64,000 nt of DNA from Colwellia sp. MB02u-6 (GTDB lineage Bacteria > Pseudomonadota > Gammaproteobacteria > Enterobacterales > Alteromonadaceae): assembly GCF_014077095.1 (NCBI RefSeq), contig NZ_JACGVG010000029.1, positions 39,625 to 103,624 of the forward strand. The letters run 5' to 3'. Numbering within the stretch: the first letter of the stretch is position 1; every line of letters starts with the position of its first letter. A model generated the notes under the pieces. That model worked only from the letters and a program-made list of their open reading frames with translations, did no database searches and was not told the DNA's origin. The position numbers and the translations under genes are program-made. Positions 9,579-19,248 of the stretch are shown here, piece after piece.

Positions 9579-10625
9579 ATGACTATCGAGTTTGATCCGA
9601 CAGAACACCCGCATCGAAGATATAACCCTTTAATTGATGAATGGGTATTGGTTTCACCTCATCGCGCCAAACGACCTTGGCAAGGGCAAGTTGAAAAGCT
9701 TGATGAGCAAGAAAAGCCAAAGTATGACAAAGACTGTTTTTTATGTGCAGGCAATACCCGCATCAATGGTGAAAAAAATGATGACTATAAAGACACCTTT
9801 GTGTTCACCAATGATTTTGCCGCAATCAAACCAGATACGCCGAGTGTAGTCAGTGATGATCCGCTTTTTAAAATGGCCACAGAGCAAGGCGAGAGTCGAG
9901 TTATCTGTTTCTCACCAGACCATAGTAAAACCTTGCCACAGCTTTCAATAAAAGAAATTACCCATGTTATTGATACATGGCAGAGTCAATGTGAGGTATT
10001 AGGGAAAACGTATTCATGGGTTCAGGTTTTTGAAAATAAAGGCAGTGTCATGGGCTGTTCTAACCCACACCCTCATGGTCAGATTTGGGCACAACAGCAA
10101 TTACCAACCCTAGTAATGAAAAAGCAAAATTCGCAGTTGGCTTACTTAGCGCAACATGGCAATAATTTATTGCAAGACTATGTTGTGAGAGAAGTTGCAA
10201 ATAAAGAACGTATTGTGGTGATAAATGAAGATTGGCTGGTTGTTGTTCCTTATTGGGCCGCATGGCCATTTGAAACTTTGCTACTACCACGCTTTGCTGT
10301 GTCACGTATAACTGAGCTCAATAAAGCGCAAAAGTTATCACTCGCTGATATTCTCCAACAAATAACCATCAAGTATGACAATTTATTTAATTGTTCTTTT
10401 CCTTATTCCATGGGGTGGCACGGTGCACCTTTTGATGGACAACAACATGATGAATGGACTTTACATGCCAGTTTCTTTCCTCCTCTATTAAGATCGGCCA
10501 CGGTGCGTAAATTTATGGTCGGTTATGAAATGATGGCTGAAGCGCAACGAGACCTTACTGCAGAGCAAGCAGCGAAGAGGCTCCGTGATTTGCCAACAAC
10601 TCACTATAAGAAGAATTACTCATGA
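9579..10625 (+). CDS. galT: Galactose-1-phosphate uridylyltransferase
   Basis: Transfers UMP from UDP-glucose to galactose 1-phosphate in the Leloir pathway; cytoplasmic. The sequence has the family opening HPHRRYNPL, the zinc-binding CFLC pair near residue 50, and the active-site NPHPHGQIW with the nucleophilic histidine. The ATG at 9579 is preferred over the in-frame GTG at 9564, because it aligns the N-terminus with E. coli GalT (both begin MT and reach HPHRRYNPL within a few residues). It overlaps galK by four bases (ATGA), showing translational coupling. About 348 residues, the normal length. Confidence 0.95.
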   Translation: MTIEFDPTEHPHRRYNPLIDEWVLVSPHRAKRPWQGQVEKLDEQEKPKYDKDCFLCAGNTRINGEKNDDYKDTFVFTNDFAAIKPDTPSVVSDDPLFKMATEQGESRVICFSPDHSKTLPQLSIKEITHVIDTWQSQCEVLGKTYSWVQVFENKGSVMGCSNPHPHGQIWAQQQLPTLVMKKQNSQLAYLAQHGNNLLQDYVVREVANKERIVVINEDWLVVVPYWAAWPFETLLLPRFAVSRITELNKAQKLSLADILQQITIKYDNLFNCSFPYSMGWHGAPFDGQQHDEWTLHASFFPPLLRSATVRKFMVGYEMMAEAQRDLTAEQAAKRLRDLPTTHYKKNYS

Positions 10626-11794
10626 ACTTTCCCGTTTCAGACCCACAAGACTTTAAACAACAAGCGCTTGTGCAAATCTTGTTTAAACAGCAATTTCAGG
10701 GCTCAGCAGCGCTAGTTTGTCATGCGCCAGGCCGAGTTAACATCATTGGTGATCATACCGATTACAATGATGGTTTTGTGCTACCAGCAGCCATTAATTA
10801 CGGTACCACCATTGCAGCATCAAAACGTGAAGACAGGATAGTAAAAGTATACGCTCATGACTGTGGACAACAAATTAATGAGTTTAGTCTTGACGACATT
10901 AGCTTTGATCAAGAAATGATGTGGAGTAATTATGTTAAAGGCACATTACAAGCGTTAATGAAAAAACACCCTGAAATTAAAGGCGCGAACCTAGTGGTCA
11001 CTGGAAATGTACCACAAGGTGCTGGTTTAAGTTCATCTGCCAGTTTTGAAATAGCTATTTTAAAAGCGTTTACCCAGCTTTATCAATTAGATTTAAATGG
11101 TGTTAATGCTGCGCTTATTGGTCAGCAAGCCGAGAATGATTTTGTTGGTTGTAACTGCGGCATTATGGACCAACTTATCTCGGCCATGGGACAGCAAGGT
11201 CATGCCATGTTACTTGATTGCAAAGACCTATCCTTTGAAGATGCGCCTATTCCAGATGATTTAACACTGTTTATTGTTAATTCAAATGTTAAACGTGGTT
11301 TGGTTGATAGTGCTTATAACTTAAGACGTCAGCAATGTGAAGCGGTGGCTAAGTACTTTGGTGTGTCTGCCCTGAGGGAAGTGACCATGAATCAGCTTAC
11401 TGCTGCCGAAGAGCAAATTGAGCCAGAATTGTTCAAACGTGCTCGTCACGTTGTTAGTGAAAATGCCCGTGCGGTAGCGACATTAAAGGCGTTAAAAGCC
11501 AATGATATGGCAACAATTAGTGCCGAGATGAAGGCGTCTCATATTTCTTTGCGTGATGACTTTGAAGTTACGACCAAAGAAATGGATGGCTTGGTTGATA
11601 TGATTGATAGCGTCTTAGGTGACCAGGGCGGTGTTCGTATGACCGGCGGTGGTTTTGGTGGATGTGTGGTTGCTTTAGTGCCTAATGATTTAGTGACCAA
11701 GGTAACGGATATTATCAATAGTAAATATGAGCAAGAATTTGGCTTAAGCCCCAGTATTTATCACTGTACTGCATCACAAGGTGCATTCAGGTAA
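10622..11794 (+). CDS. galK: Galactokinase
   Basis: Phosphorylates alpha-D-galactose with ATP to galactose 1-phosphate; GHMP kinase family, cytoplasmic. Visible motifs are the galactokinase signature [15 protein letters not shown] (about 37-51), the ATP-binding loop [11 protein letters not shown] (about 130-140) and a C-terminal GGGFGG motif. At 390 residues it has typical length. The start codon overlaps the galT stop, so the two are co-translated. The product feeds GalT directly, and the symporter downstream supplies the substrate. Confidence 0.95.
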   Translation: MNFPVSDPQDFKQQALVQILFKQQFQGSAALVCHAPGRVNIIGDHTDYNDGFVLPAAINYGTTIAASKREDRIVKVYAHDCGQQINEFSLDDISFDQEMMWSNYVKGTLQALMKKHPEIKGANLVVTGNVPQGAGLSSSASFEIAILKAFTQLYQLDLNGVNAALIGQQAENDFVGCNCGIMDQLISAMGQQGHAMLLDCKDLSFEDAPIPDDLTLFIVNSNVKRGLVDSAYNLRRQQCEAVAKYFGVSALREVTMNQLTAAEEQIEPELFKRARHVVSENARAVATLKALKANDMATISAEMKASHISLRDDFEVTTKEMDGLVDMIDSVLGDQGGVRMTGGGFGGCVVALVPNDLVTKVTDIINSKYEQEFGLSPSIYHCTASQGAFR

Positions 11795-11872
11795 TTGGCT
11801 AAATATAGCATCGAATAAAATTAAAACTCGCGCAAAAAAATAATTATAACTAAAAATTAAGGGTTACAAACG

Positions 11873-13447
11873 ATGGACTTTACAAATAAATTGGGGACGA
11901 TAGATAGCACCATTTTTATTGTCTATGTCATAGGGCTGCTGTGCCTTGCCTTATGGGTTTCTCGTAATGAGAAAAAAGAAGGTGCGAATACAGAAGATTA
12001 CTTTTTAGCTAGCAAGTCACTGCCTTGGTGGGCTATAGGGGCTTCGTTAATTGCCGCAAATATTTCAGCAGAACAAATTATTGGTATGTCAGGCTCTGGT
12101 TACGCCATTGGTTTAGCGATTGCCTCTTACGAATGGATGGCCGCCATTACCTTGGTATTAGTCGGTAAATACATGTTGCCTATTTTTTTGGAAAATAAAA
12201 TATTTACCATGCCGCAATACCTTGAACAACGTTTTGATAATAAGGTAAAAACTACCATGGCTATTTTTTGGCTAGCGGTATACACCTTTGTTAACTTAAC
12301 CGCGGTGTTATGGTTAGGTGGCATGGCCATTGAAACGGTAGCAGGTGTTGATTGGATGTTCGGCATGATATTTTTAGCCGTATTCTCTGTTGCTTACTCT
12401 TTATATGGCGGCTTAAAAGCGGTTGCTTTTACCGACATATTACAAGTGGTGTTATTAGTCTTTGGCGGTTTGTTACTGAGTTATTTAGCCTTAGATGCCG
12501 TGGCTGATGGTCAAGGGTTTTTAGTCGGCTTTGGGATTCTTACCAATACAATGCCTGAGCATTTTGACATGATATTAAGTCCAGATAATGACCATTACAT
12601 GAGCCTGCCAGGTATTTCTGTGCTAATTGGTGGCATGTGGGTAATGAACTTTAGTTATTGGGGTTTTAACCAGTATATTATTCAGCGTGCTTTAGCGGCT
12701 AAAGATTTAAAAGAAGCACAAAAAGGTATTGCTTTTGCAGCCTACCTTAAATTATTAATGCCACTTATTGTGGTATTACCCGGCATTGCAGCGGTAGTGC
12801 TTTATCCGACATTAACTACCCCGGACCAAGCCTATCCCTCAATGATGGCATTAATGCCCGTTGGTATTAAAGGGTTAGTTTTTGCTGCATTAGTTGCCGC
12901 GATAGTGTCTTCGTTAGCGTCAATGACCAATAGTATTTCTACCATTTTTACTATGGATCTTTATTCACGTTTTAAGCCGAACGAGAGCCAACGTCACTAC
13001 GTACATATTGGTCGTATTGCTGCGTTAGTTTCTTTATGTATCGCCTTAATTGTCGCTCAGCCATTATTAGGTAAATTTGATCAAGCGTTTCAATATATCC
13101 AAGAGTTTACCGGTTTCTTTACCCCTGGCATCGTTGTTATATTTGTTATGGGTATGTTCTGGAAACGTGCAACATCAGCGGGCGCATTGTCAGCAGCTTT
13201 AGGCTCAGCAGTATTTTCGTTAGTACTTAAATTTACGTGGCCTGAGCTACCATTTATGGATCGTGTTGGCTTAGTCTTTTTACTCTGTTTAGCGCTTTGT
13301 TATGTGGTTTCCATGTTAGGCAAACCTAATACTGCCGATAGCAGTGTGAGTTTAGATCAGGTGAGCTTTGCAACAACTAAGTCATTTAATGTCGCCGCCA
13401 TAGGGGTAGTACTTATCCTTACGGCTTTGTACGCCACTTGGTGGTAA
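11873..13447 (+). CDS. Sodium/galactose symporter, SSS family (vSGLT-like)
   Basis: Inner-membrane Na+-coupled sugar importer of 524 residues with about 14 hydrophobic segments. It closely follows the Vibrio vSGLT pattern: STEDYFLA-like EDYFLASKSLPWW, NISAEQ (galactose-contacting glutamine), the YWGFNQYIIQR helix with the gating tyrosine, and the YIQEFTG stretch. Position between galK and galE supports galactose as substrate, carrying sugar released by the exported beta-galactosidase. A GGGTTAC-type leader precedes the ATG. A hairpin after the gene separates it from galE. Specificity for glucose or another hexose cannot be excluded from sequence alone. Confidence 0.9.
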   Translation: MDFTNKLGTIDSTIFIVYVIGLLCLALWVSRNEKKEGANTEDYFLASKSLPWWAIGASLIAANISAEQIIGMSGSGYAIGLAIASYEWMAAITLVLVGKYMLPIFLENKIFTMPQYLEQRFDNKVKTTMAIFWLAVYTFVNLTAVLWLGGMAIETVAGVDWMFGMIFLAVFSVAYSLYGGLKAVAFTDILQVVLLVFGGLLLSYLALDAVADGQGFLVGFGILTNTMPEHFDMILSPDNDHYMSLPGISVLIGGMWVMNFSYWGFNQYIIQRALAAKDLKEAQKGIAFAAYLKLLMPLIVVLPGIAAVVLYPTLTTPDQAYPSMMALMPVGIKGLVFAALVAAIVSSLASMTNSISTIFTMDLYSRFKPNESQRHYVHIGRIAALVSLCIALIVAQPLLGKFDQAFQYIQEFTGFFTPGIVVIFVMGMFWKRATSAGALSAALGSAVFSLVLKFTWPELPFMDRVGLVFLLCLALCYVVSMLGKPNTADSSVSLDQVSFATTKSFNVAAIGVVLILTALYATWW

Positions 13448-13473
13448 ACAAAACAAAACAAAACATAAAAAGA

Positions 13474-13497
13474 AAAAGGCCAAGTTATCGGCCTTTT
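13474..13497 (+). terminator. Hairpin between symporter and galE
   Basis: An eight-base stem (13474-13481 with 13490-13497) rich in G/C at its tip, preceded by an A tract and ending in TTTT. It fits an intrinsic terminator or attenuator 26 bases after the symporter stop, and 20 bases before the galE start. Confidence 0.6.
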
Positions 13498-13516
13498 ACG
13501 TTTCAAGGAGCAAAAA

Positions 13517-14542
13517 ATGAATGTATTAGTCACTGGAGGCGCTGGGTATATTGGCTCACATACCGTTTTATCGTTATTAGAAAATAATTATGACGTTATC
13601 GTGTATGACAATTTAGTCAATTCAAGTATTGAGTCTATTAATAGAGTTAAGAAATTGACCGGTAAGTCAGTAACCTTTGTTGAAGGTGATATATGTGACA
13701 CAGATAAACTTAACTACCTATTTATAAGGTTTCAAATAGATGCAGTTATTCACTTTGCTGCACTTAAAGCGGTTGGAGAATCGACGAAAATACCGTTAAG
13801 CTATTATCAAAATAATGTCTACGGATCTGTTTGTTTGTTAGAGGTTATGCAACAACATAATGTGCATAATTTTATTTTTAGTTCATCTGCCACGGTTTAT
13901 GGTGAAGAAAATGAGGTGCCTTATGTAGAAACAATGAAATTAGGTACTCCTTCAAGCCCTTATGGTGCGAGTAAAGTCATGGTAGAGCGTGTGCTGGCTG
14001 ATTTTGCACTCTCTGATAATAACTTTAGAGGCGTATCTTTACGCTACTTCAACCCTATTGGCGCACACGAAAGCGGTACAATAGGTGAAGATCCGAAAGG
14101 GATTCCCAACAACCTTTTACCTTATGTCGCCCAAGTCGCTGTAGGTAAACGTGACAACCTTGCTATCTTTGGTGATGATTATCCAACTAAAGATGGTAGC
14201 TGCGAACGAGATTATTTACACGTGATGGATTTAGCCCAAGGCCATGTTGCAGCTTTAGATTGGTTAAATCGCCAGAGTGATTTTAGCGGTGTTGAAGCCT
14301 TTAATTTAGGCACAGGTAATGGTGTCTCAGTGTTTACAATTGTAAAGACATTCGAGCAAGTCATTAATAAAAAAGTACCCTTTGAAGTATCCCCAAGAAG
14401 AGCGGGTGATCTACCTGCTTTCTGGGCCAACGCCAGTAAAGCCAATAAAGAGTTGAATTGGCAAGCCGATAGAAGTTTAACGCAAATGATGACTGATACT
14501 TGGCGTTGGCAGTCAAACAACCCAAATGGATATTTAGTATAA
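13517..14542 (+). CDS. galE: UDP-glucose 4-epimerase
   Basis: Interconverts UDP-galactose and UDP-glucose with tightly bound NAD+, closing the Leloir cycle. An extended SDR of 341 residues: the Rossmann signature GGAGYIGS lies at residues 7-14, and the catalytic YGASK motif lies near 149-153 with an upstream SSSATVYG. A clear AAGGAG ribosome site sits seven bases before the ATG. The stop codon TAA overlaps the galM start as TAATG. The product also serves cell-envelope sugar synthesis, so it may need expression apart from the sugar operon. That fits the hairpin placed in front of it. Confidence 0.95.
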   Translation: MNVLVTGGAGYIGSHTVLSLLENNYDVIVYDNLVNSSIESINRVKKLTGKSVTFVEGDICDTDKLNYLFIRFQIDAVIHFAALKAVGESTKIPLSYYQNNVYGSVCLLEVMQQHNVHNFIFSSSATVYGEENEVPYVETMKLGTPSSPYGASKVMVERVLADFALSDNNFRGVSLRYFNPIGAHESGTIGEDPKGIPNNLLPYVAQVAVGKRDNLAIFGDDYPTKDGSCERDYLHVMDLAQGHVAALDWLNRQSDFSGVEAFNLGTGNGVSVFTIVKTFEQVINKKVPFEVSPRRAGDLPAFWANASKANKELNWQADRSLTQMMTDTWRWQSNNPNGYLV

Positions 14543-15549
14543 TGGCTACCGTGACTTCACCATTGGCAACTGAATTGGAAACAGTGGTATTAAGCAATGA
14601 CTATGGCATGTCAGTCGAAATCATCAACTTTGGCGCCAGAATTAAGTCTATTAAATTTCCAGTAAATGCTAAACCAATGGAAATGATACTGGGGTATGCT
14701 TCAGCACAAGACTACTTAACTGATGAGTTTTATTTAGGCGCAACCTGTGGCCGAGTGTGTAATCGTATTGCTGGCGGTAAGTTTGAGCTTGAGGGTCGTC
14801 AATATCAATTAACACAAAACGACGGTGATAACTGTTTACATGGCGGCGATGATAACTTTTCATTGCGGTATTGGCAAAGAGATAAACAAACACATAGCAA
14901 GAGTTCAGTCACTTTAGTATGTACATCTGTTGATGGCGACCAAGGCTTTCCGGGCACGCTAAATGTTTCGGTCACATACCAGTTAAGTGCTGACAACAAG
15001 ATCAGCATAAAATACTTAGCCAATACTGACCTAGCCACGCCAATTAATTTAACCAATCATGCTTATTTTAATTTGGCTGAAAAAGACGGCCAATCGCTCT
15101 ACTTGCAAATGATGGCATCGGCATTCCTCGAAAGTGATGGCGAAAATATACCCACGGGTAATATTATTAAAGTGGCACAGACAGATTATAACTTTAGAGA
15201 GCCTGCCTGTGTTGGTAAAAGGCAGCAACAGACTTTAGATAAGTCTATTAAAGAGAAACACGGTTATGATCATTGTTTTATTTTAGATAATGCTCCTTTT
15301 ACGAAGCCTAAAGCAGTACTTACTTCGCTTAAAAATCAAATTAGTTTATCGGTATATACAGATCAGCCCGCTATTCAACTTTATACGGGTTTCTACTTGA
15401 ATGATAAATTTACTGCCTATCAAGGTTTGTGTTTAGAAGCACAAAATTATACAGATGCGGAAAATAATAAAAACTTTCCCAGTAACGTATTGCAGCCAAA
15501 TCAGCAATATCAGCGGGAAATCATTTATAAATTTGAATCCATAAATTAG
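14542..15549 (+). CDS. galM: Galactose mutarotase (aldose 1-epimerase)
   Basis: Converts beta-D-galactose to the alpha anomer used by galactokinase. The ATG at 14542 overlaps the galE stop in a TAATG junction and gives 335 residues, the usual length. An in-frame start 42 bases further upstream would lie inside galE and is less likely. Family signatures are the catalytic histidine in NLTNHAYFNL, a GYDHCF stretch, and the catalytic glutamate in LCLEAQNYTDAENN near the C-terminus. It is the last gene of the galactose locus. Confidence 0.93.
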   Translation: MATVTSPLATELETVVLSNDYGMSVEIINFGARIKSIKFPVNAKPMEMILGYASAQDYLTDEFYLGATCGRVCNRIAGGKFELEGRQYQLTQNDGDNCLHGGDDNFSLRYWQRDKQTHSKSSVTLVCTSVDGDQGFPGTLNVSVTYQLSADNKISIKYLANTDLATPINLTNHAYFNLAEKDGQSLYLQMMASAFLESDGENIPTGNIIKVAQTDYNFREPACVGKRQQQTLDKSIKEKHGYDHCFILDNAPFTKPKAVLTSLKNQISLSVYTDQPAIQLYTGFYLNDKFTAYQGLCLEAQNYTDAENNKNFPSNVLQPNQQYQREIIYKFESIN

Positions 15550-15594
15550 CTGAGCAGTTATTTATTTAACTTAAGTAAACACTGAGTTGCTCAG
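15550..15594 (+). terminator. Weak hairpin after galM
   Basis: Seven-base arms, CTGAGCA (15550-15556) and TGCTCAG (15588-15594), enclose an AT-rich loop directly after the galM stop. No T run follows, so this is a possible but non-canonical end of the gal transcript. Confidence 0.3.
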
Positions 15595-15695
15595 ACAATA
15601 TTAATTTACATTTTTATTTAATATTCGAAATTAGTAATGGTATGTCTTCACTTTAATTGCACCTAACTAAGGGGTCTATATTGATCACTTACGTT

Positions 15696-15896
15696 TTAAA
15701 TAACAATATAAATAGATAGATTACGACGGTTAATACTTTTGGCCCATTTACTGAGTCTACGGTCATACTTTTTTTGGTATTTGTACTTTTTAAGTCTTCT
15801 GTCATAACCAATTCGTTTATCTATGATATACACACCACCAATGCAAACAGTTTGTATTGCTTTATCTGATACACCCTGTTTTGAGTTTCTGTCCAT
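15696..15896 (-). CDS. Small basic hypothetical protein
   Basis: A 66-residue product, very rich in Lys, Arg and Tyr, with a repeated YDRRL.K pattern around residues 31-48. An AAGAG-like ribosome site lies about nine bases upstream of its ATG, which argues for translation. No family is recognised. It is convergent with galM and stands alone in sparse DNA. It may be a real small protein or a chance frame. Confidence 0.35.
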   Translation of the reverse strand: MDRNSKQGVSDKAIQTVCIGGVYIIDKRIGYDRRLKKYKYQKKYDRRLSKWAKSINRRNLSIYIVI

Positions 15897-16572
15897 AGAT
15901 TACTCTTTTTATGCCGTTACTTTGATTATAGCTAAAGTTGAGAAAAAACAACAAAAAACACTAAGATGACAACCCGAATGCCGTAGAATGAACGTTATTT
16001 TTTAGATCAATTAAAGAGCAAAAGTCAAATATTTCTGGCCTTTTGTTTAACTGTTTTCACAACGTTAAAAACAAACGCCCCCTATGGAAATTTGTTCGTT
16101 TACCATTGCCGTTCGCCTTGTTAGTGAAGGTTGTAGTAAGAGAAACCGTTCGGAACTAATGTCGACCCATCTTCACTAGATCTAAAAGGCTTGCGCGGTC
16201 ATATTGCTCTTTTCTAGCCCAGTTGATGCCCATAATATTTGAATTTTTCTACTCTAAGCTTCTAGCGAAGAACGGACGTTCGCACACTTTCACGTCGATT
16301 ACTGGTTTTCTGAGATAGGGGACATTCACTGACCACCAATAAAGACCATGCCAAGGAGGTCACATTTTAAATATTATTCAAAGTCTGCCCGTACATTCAA
16401 GATGTACATATTTATCTTGTTGCGCCATGAGAGCCAAAAATTGCGTGTAATATTTTTCAATAATTTGAAAAAAAGAGTTTGCTCTGGTTTATGAGGTACC
16501 TAGCTTAAGATCTTTTCTTCTGCGATCTTTTACAAGCGACATACATCCATCAGCACTTAAGTTGCTATACAG
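15897..16572. other. Sparse intergenic region
   Basis: No recognisable gene, RNA or mobile element is visible. Short frames exist on both strands but show no family motifs, and stops interrupt them all. It may be worn-out accessory DNA between the galactose locus and tRNA-Pro. Confidence 0.4.
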
Positions 16573-16600
16573 ACTAGCCTAAGCTGCTCCCTAGGCTAGT
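16573..16600. terminator. Perfect 9-base-stem hairpin
   Basis: ACTAGCCTA (16573-16581) pairs exactly with TAGGCTAGT (16592-16600) over a 10-base loop, 12 bases beyond the stop of the small minus-strand ORF. It is symmetric and may act as a terminator for that frame, though only a short A/T run flanks it. Confidence 0.4.
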
Positions 16601-16611
16601 CCCCTATGCTA

Positions 16612-16893
16612 TTATTTTACAATGACAGAGTTACATAAAAATTGGCTATTAGGTTTTAGCTGTTTTGGTAAACACAGTCCCTCAGGCAAATTTTTCTTTT
16701 TTAGTTTATTGAGCTGCTTACGAGCTTCTTTTTCAGACATTGGAATAAGCCCATCAGACTGTTTATATGAACAAAATATAAATTGTTCATCCTGACTATT
16801 AAATTGAGCCTCAGGCTCCTGGCCTACAGCAATGAAACCGCATACTGTTGAACCATCTGGAACAGATTGGCCAACTTTGAGCTGAAAGGTCAC
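16612..16893 (-). CDS. Hypothetical protein, possibly a truncated C-terminal domain
   Basis: A 93-residue frame beginning at a GTG without a ribosome site. The same frame stays open for 17 more codons upstream to a TGA, and the added residues (ITCNPKQGQSETV) look continuous with the protein. The piece may therefore be the C-terminal part of a longer gene whose front was lost. No family is recognised. It holds several cysteines and a Lys-rich middle (about 58-70). It lies just past the terminator of tRNA-Pro. Confidence 0.35.
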   Translation of the reverse strand: MTFQLKVGQSVPDGSTVCGFIAVGQEPEAQFNSQDEQFIFCSYKQSDGLIPMSEKEARKQLNKLKKKNLPEGLCLPKQLKPNSQFLCNSVIVK

Positions 16894-16951
16894 TGTTTCG
16901 CTTTGGCCTTGTTTTGGGTTGCAGGTTATAGGTTTGGTATAAAGTCAGGCA

Positions 16952-16980
16952 ATAAAAAAGCCTTGTAAAAACAAGGCTTT
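16952..16980 (-). terminator. Intrinsic terminator of tRNA-Pro
   Basis: On the minus strand a nine-base stem (16972-16980 with 16957-16965) with a six-base loop is followed by a run of T residues, 15 bases after the tRNA 3' end. This is a standard rho-independent terminator layout. Confidence 0.8.
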
Positions 16981-16994
16981 AATTATTTATTGTG

Positions 16995-17071
16995 TGGTCG
17001 GAGTAGCAAGATTCGAACTTGCGACCTCACGTCCCCCAGACGCGCGCGCTACCAAGCTGCGCTATACCCCG
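16995..17071 (-). tRNA. tRNA-Pro (anticodon GGG)
   Basis: The 77-base minus-strand gene folds into a full cloverleaf. The acceptor stem CGGGGTA pairs with TACTCCG (one G-T pair), the D stem is GCGC/GCGC, and the anticodon stem is CGCGT/ACGTG with loop CTGGGGG (anticodon GGG). The T stem is GCAAG/CTTGC around TTCGAAT, and the CCA end is encoded. It reads proline CCC/CCU codons. A terminator follows. The 3' end faces the galactose locus. Confidence 0.95.
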
Positions 17072-17171
17072 ATTGATAAGCTTAATGGGGATAAAAGCTT
17101 ATGTGGGCTATCTTAATGATTTATCGCTCGAATGCAATTAAAAAACATCATCAATTGAGCTAAGCGTCTAA

Positions 17172-18893
17172 TTATTGTACGTTATCCACTTGTTCATCGA
17201 ATTGTTTACTAAATTGCTTAATAAAATGAACGCCATCAATCATTAATGGAAAATCAGGTGTTGCCGTAATAGGGGCGGCCAGTTGAATAGAATAACTTTG
17301 AAAGTTACCATTTTGGTCAACAAACATCGATTTATCTTTATTAAACACCACAATGCCGTTGTCCATGGTATTAGCAATAATACGGTCATTATTTAATTTC
17401 TTGATATCAGTACCGTTGCTATAGCTGGTTGCTTTAATATCGCAGTTTAGCCAGTTTTTAATCAGCGTAGGTTGCATATCCATATGACTCGTGAGTTTAT
17501 TAAGTGATCTATTTTTACTTGCTGGTAAAACCAGTAGCGCAGGTTTAATCGATAAACTTGTTTCTGTGGTGCTGTTACCAATAGAGCTGATCCAAAGAAT
17601 ATCTTTGAGCTGCTTATCGTCTGGTTGTTTATTTTGCACTGACATTAACGCGTCTAAAAACAGTTCAAACTGATAGCTATTGTTACCTTTAAAATAAAAT
17701 ACGTGTAAACCTGGAGCGTAACTATTGAGTTTATCCGCAAATATCAAACTCGATATATCGGCTAGTTTTGTTACTGTTGGAAATAGTTTATCGGTCAGGG
17801 TTAACAAACCATGGGTATTAATGACCGAGGCTTCATTGTGATCTTCACCGACAATAGTCAGTGATGTAGCTAAATTTTTCTGAGCCATAATTTGAAATAG
17901 TAGCGGTTGTGCTTGCTGCTCGAACAAGGCGTTTTGGTAAATACTTGGCAAGCTATAAAACAAATTAAACCAGGCTTCTTTTGGTGACGCGTTATCAATA
18001 TGATTGTCTAGCGATAGTAAACCTTGCTTGGCTCTTTGTTTTATTTTATCTAGTTGTTGAGTTTGCAATATTTGGTCTGTAATCACCATGAAAACCGATT
18101 GTTTTAATTTGGTGTCATTAAGACATTGGCCTTGATAAAGCGGGTACTGAGGTACGGCATCTGTAAAGGCAAGCGGGCTGGTGCGACGGGCAATATAATC
18201 CACTTGATCGAACATACCATATTTGGTTAATAAAGTTTTGGCCGTTGATGGATAAGACAAGGGCAATACTGTGTCTTGGCGTAGTACATCATATTCAAGG
18301 TTGGCATCAGCCCAAATATGAATAATATGACTAAAAAAGAAAAAGCTCACCAGAGGAATAACGATAAAGCGCGCAAAAATAGTTTTTTGTAATTCTTTTA
18401 GGTGTTTCCAAGCATAATTGGACGCTATTAGTTCAAACGATAATATCACCATGGTCAATACTAGGCTAACAAACCAGAATGCTCGGCTATTTTGTTGTAT
18501 TTCGTTATTAATAAGGTCAAGTATGGGCGCACTTGATGAAATATTTAAATGATAGCCTAAGCGGGTATAGATAAATGCGTCGAGCAGCAAAAGCAATAAC
18601 TGGGCACTAAAAATGATAGAAGCGACCACCCGAATAAATCGGGTTCGAGGAAACAACAGGGTGATTGGAAACAAAATGAGCACAAAACTCATAAAAGTTA
18701 AGAAAGCTATATGGCTTAACCAAGTGGTAACTAAGTAGGTTTGCCCTAACAAAGTGTCAGGCATTGCTTCACTAAACACATAAATTGACGATAATAAGAT
18801 CGCCGCAATAATATTAAAAAAAGTGAACCAGTGGCTCCAGCTGATTAACTGTAATAGTCGCTTACTATAGGGTTTTGATTCAAATGAAACCAT
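17172..18893 (-). CDS. yejM: YejM/LapC-like inner-membrane protein (DUF3413, sulfatase-like fold)
   Basis: A 573-residue protein with five predicted N-terminal membrane helices (about residues 18-190), followed by a large periplasmic alkaline-phosphatase/sulfatase-like domain. This is the architecture of E. coli YejM (PbgA/LapC, 586 residues), which senses LPS and steers LpxC turnover. The N-terminal SWSHWFTFFNIIAAI stretch is typical of DUF3413. The metal-binding residues expected of active sulfatases are not evident in MVITDQILQ, in line with a non-catalytic role. The gene lies next to yejL and near divergent yejK, a conserved gammaproteobacterial neighbourhood. The domain looks more divergent than in enterics. 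Confidence 0.85.
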   Translation of the reverse strand: MVSFESKPYSKRLLQLISWSHWFTFFNIIAAILLSSIYVFSEAMPDTLLGQTYLVTTWLSHIAFLTFMSFVLILFPITLLFPRTRFIRVVASIIFSAQLLLLLLDAFIYTRLGYHLNISSSAPILDLINNEIQQNSRAFWFVSLVLTMVILSFELIASNYAWKHLKELQKTIFARFIVIPLVSFFFFSHIIHIWADANLEYDVLRQDTVLPLSYPSTAKTLLTKYGMFDQVDYIARRTSPLAFTDAVPQYPLYQGQCLNDTKLKQSVFMVITDQILQTQQLDKIKQRAKQGLLSLDNHIDNASPKEAWFNLFYSLPSIYQNALFEQQAQPLLFQIMAQKNLATSLTIVGEDHNEASVINTHGLLTLTDKLFPTVTKLADISSLIFADKLNSYAPGLHVFYFKGNNSYQFELFLDALMSVQNKQPDDKQLKDILWISSIGNSTTETSLSIKPALLVLPASKNRSLNKLTSHMDMQPTLIKNWLNCDIKATSYSNGTDIKKLNNDRIIANTMDNGIVVFNKDKSMFVDQNGNFQSYSIQLAAPITATPDFPLMIDGVHFIKQFSKQFDEQVDNVQ

Positions 18894-18948
18894 TGCGTCG
18901 TTTAATTCTCTTATTATTTTTATGAATGTTGCTGATTATTTATACGTT

Positions 18949-19170
18949 TTATTTAGAATTTTGTATAGATTGTTTTAATGCATTGGTAAAATTGTTTACT
19001 ATTGCCTCTCGTTCCTTTTTCGGCACATTATTTGTAATAATTTCTGTTAGGGTATTTCCTAGGCACATTAGCGCTAGATCAGGGGTTGCAGACTCGTTAA
19101 CGAGTACATCAAGCAAATCTTTAATAATTTTTTCTACACGTTCGTTGGAATACTTGGATACAATAGGCAT
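18949..19170 (-). CDS. yejL: YejL family protein (UPF0352)
   Basis: A 73-residue protein matching the YejL pattern: [15 protein letters not shown], then DLALMCLGN, then a C-terminal [10 protein letters not shown]. The ATG at 19170 aligns with the E. coli start; another ATG three codons upstream is less likely. The biochemical function of the family is unknown. It is divergent from yejK and upstream of the yejM-like gene, the usual arrangement. Confidence 0.9.
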   Translation of the reverse strand: MPIVSKYSNERVEKIIKDLLDVLVNESATPDLALMCLGNTLTEIITNNVPKKEREAIVNNFTNALKQSIQNSK

Positions 19171-19248
19171 CTTATACACTTAATGGTAATTTAATAAACA
19201 GACTTAAGTTTATCAAATGCCCGAACAATATAATACTGACCTTTATCT

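Noticed and set aside
14212..14597. Antisense frames opposite galE and galM
   Set aside because: Fully covered by well-supported genes on the other strand; no independent signals.
16995..17071. Phage or island attachment copy of the tRNA 3' end
   Set aside because: I found no second copy of the tRNA end and no integrase gene in the window, so no attachment site is annotated.
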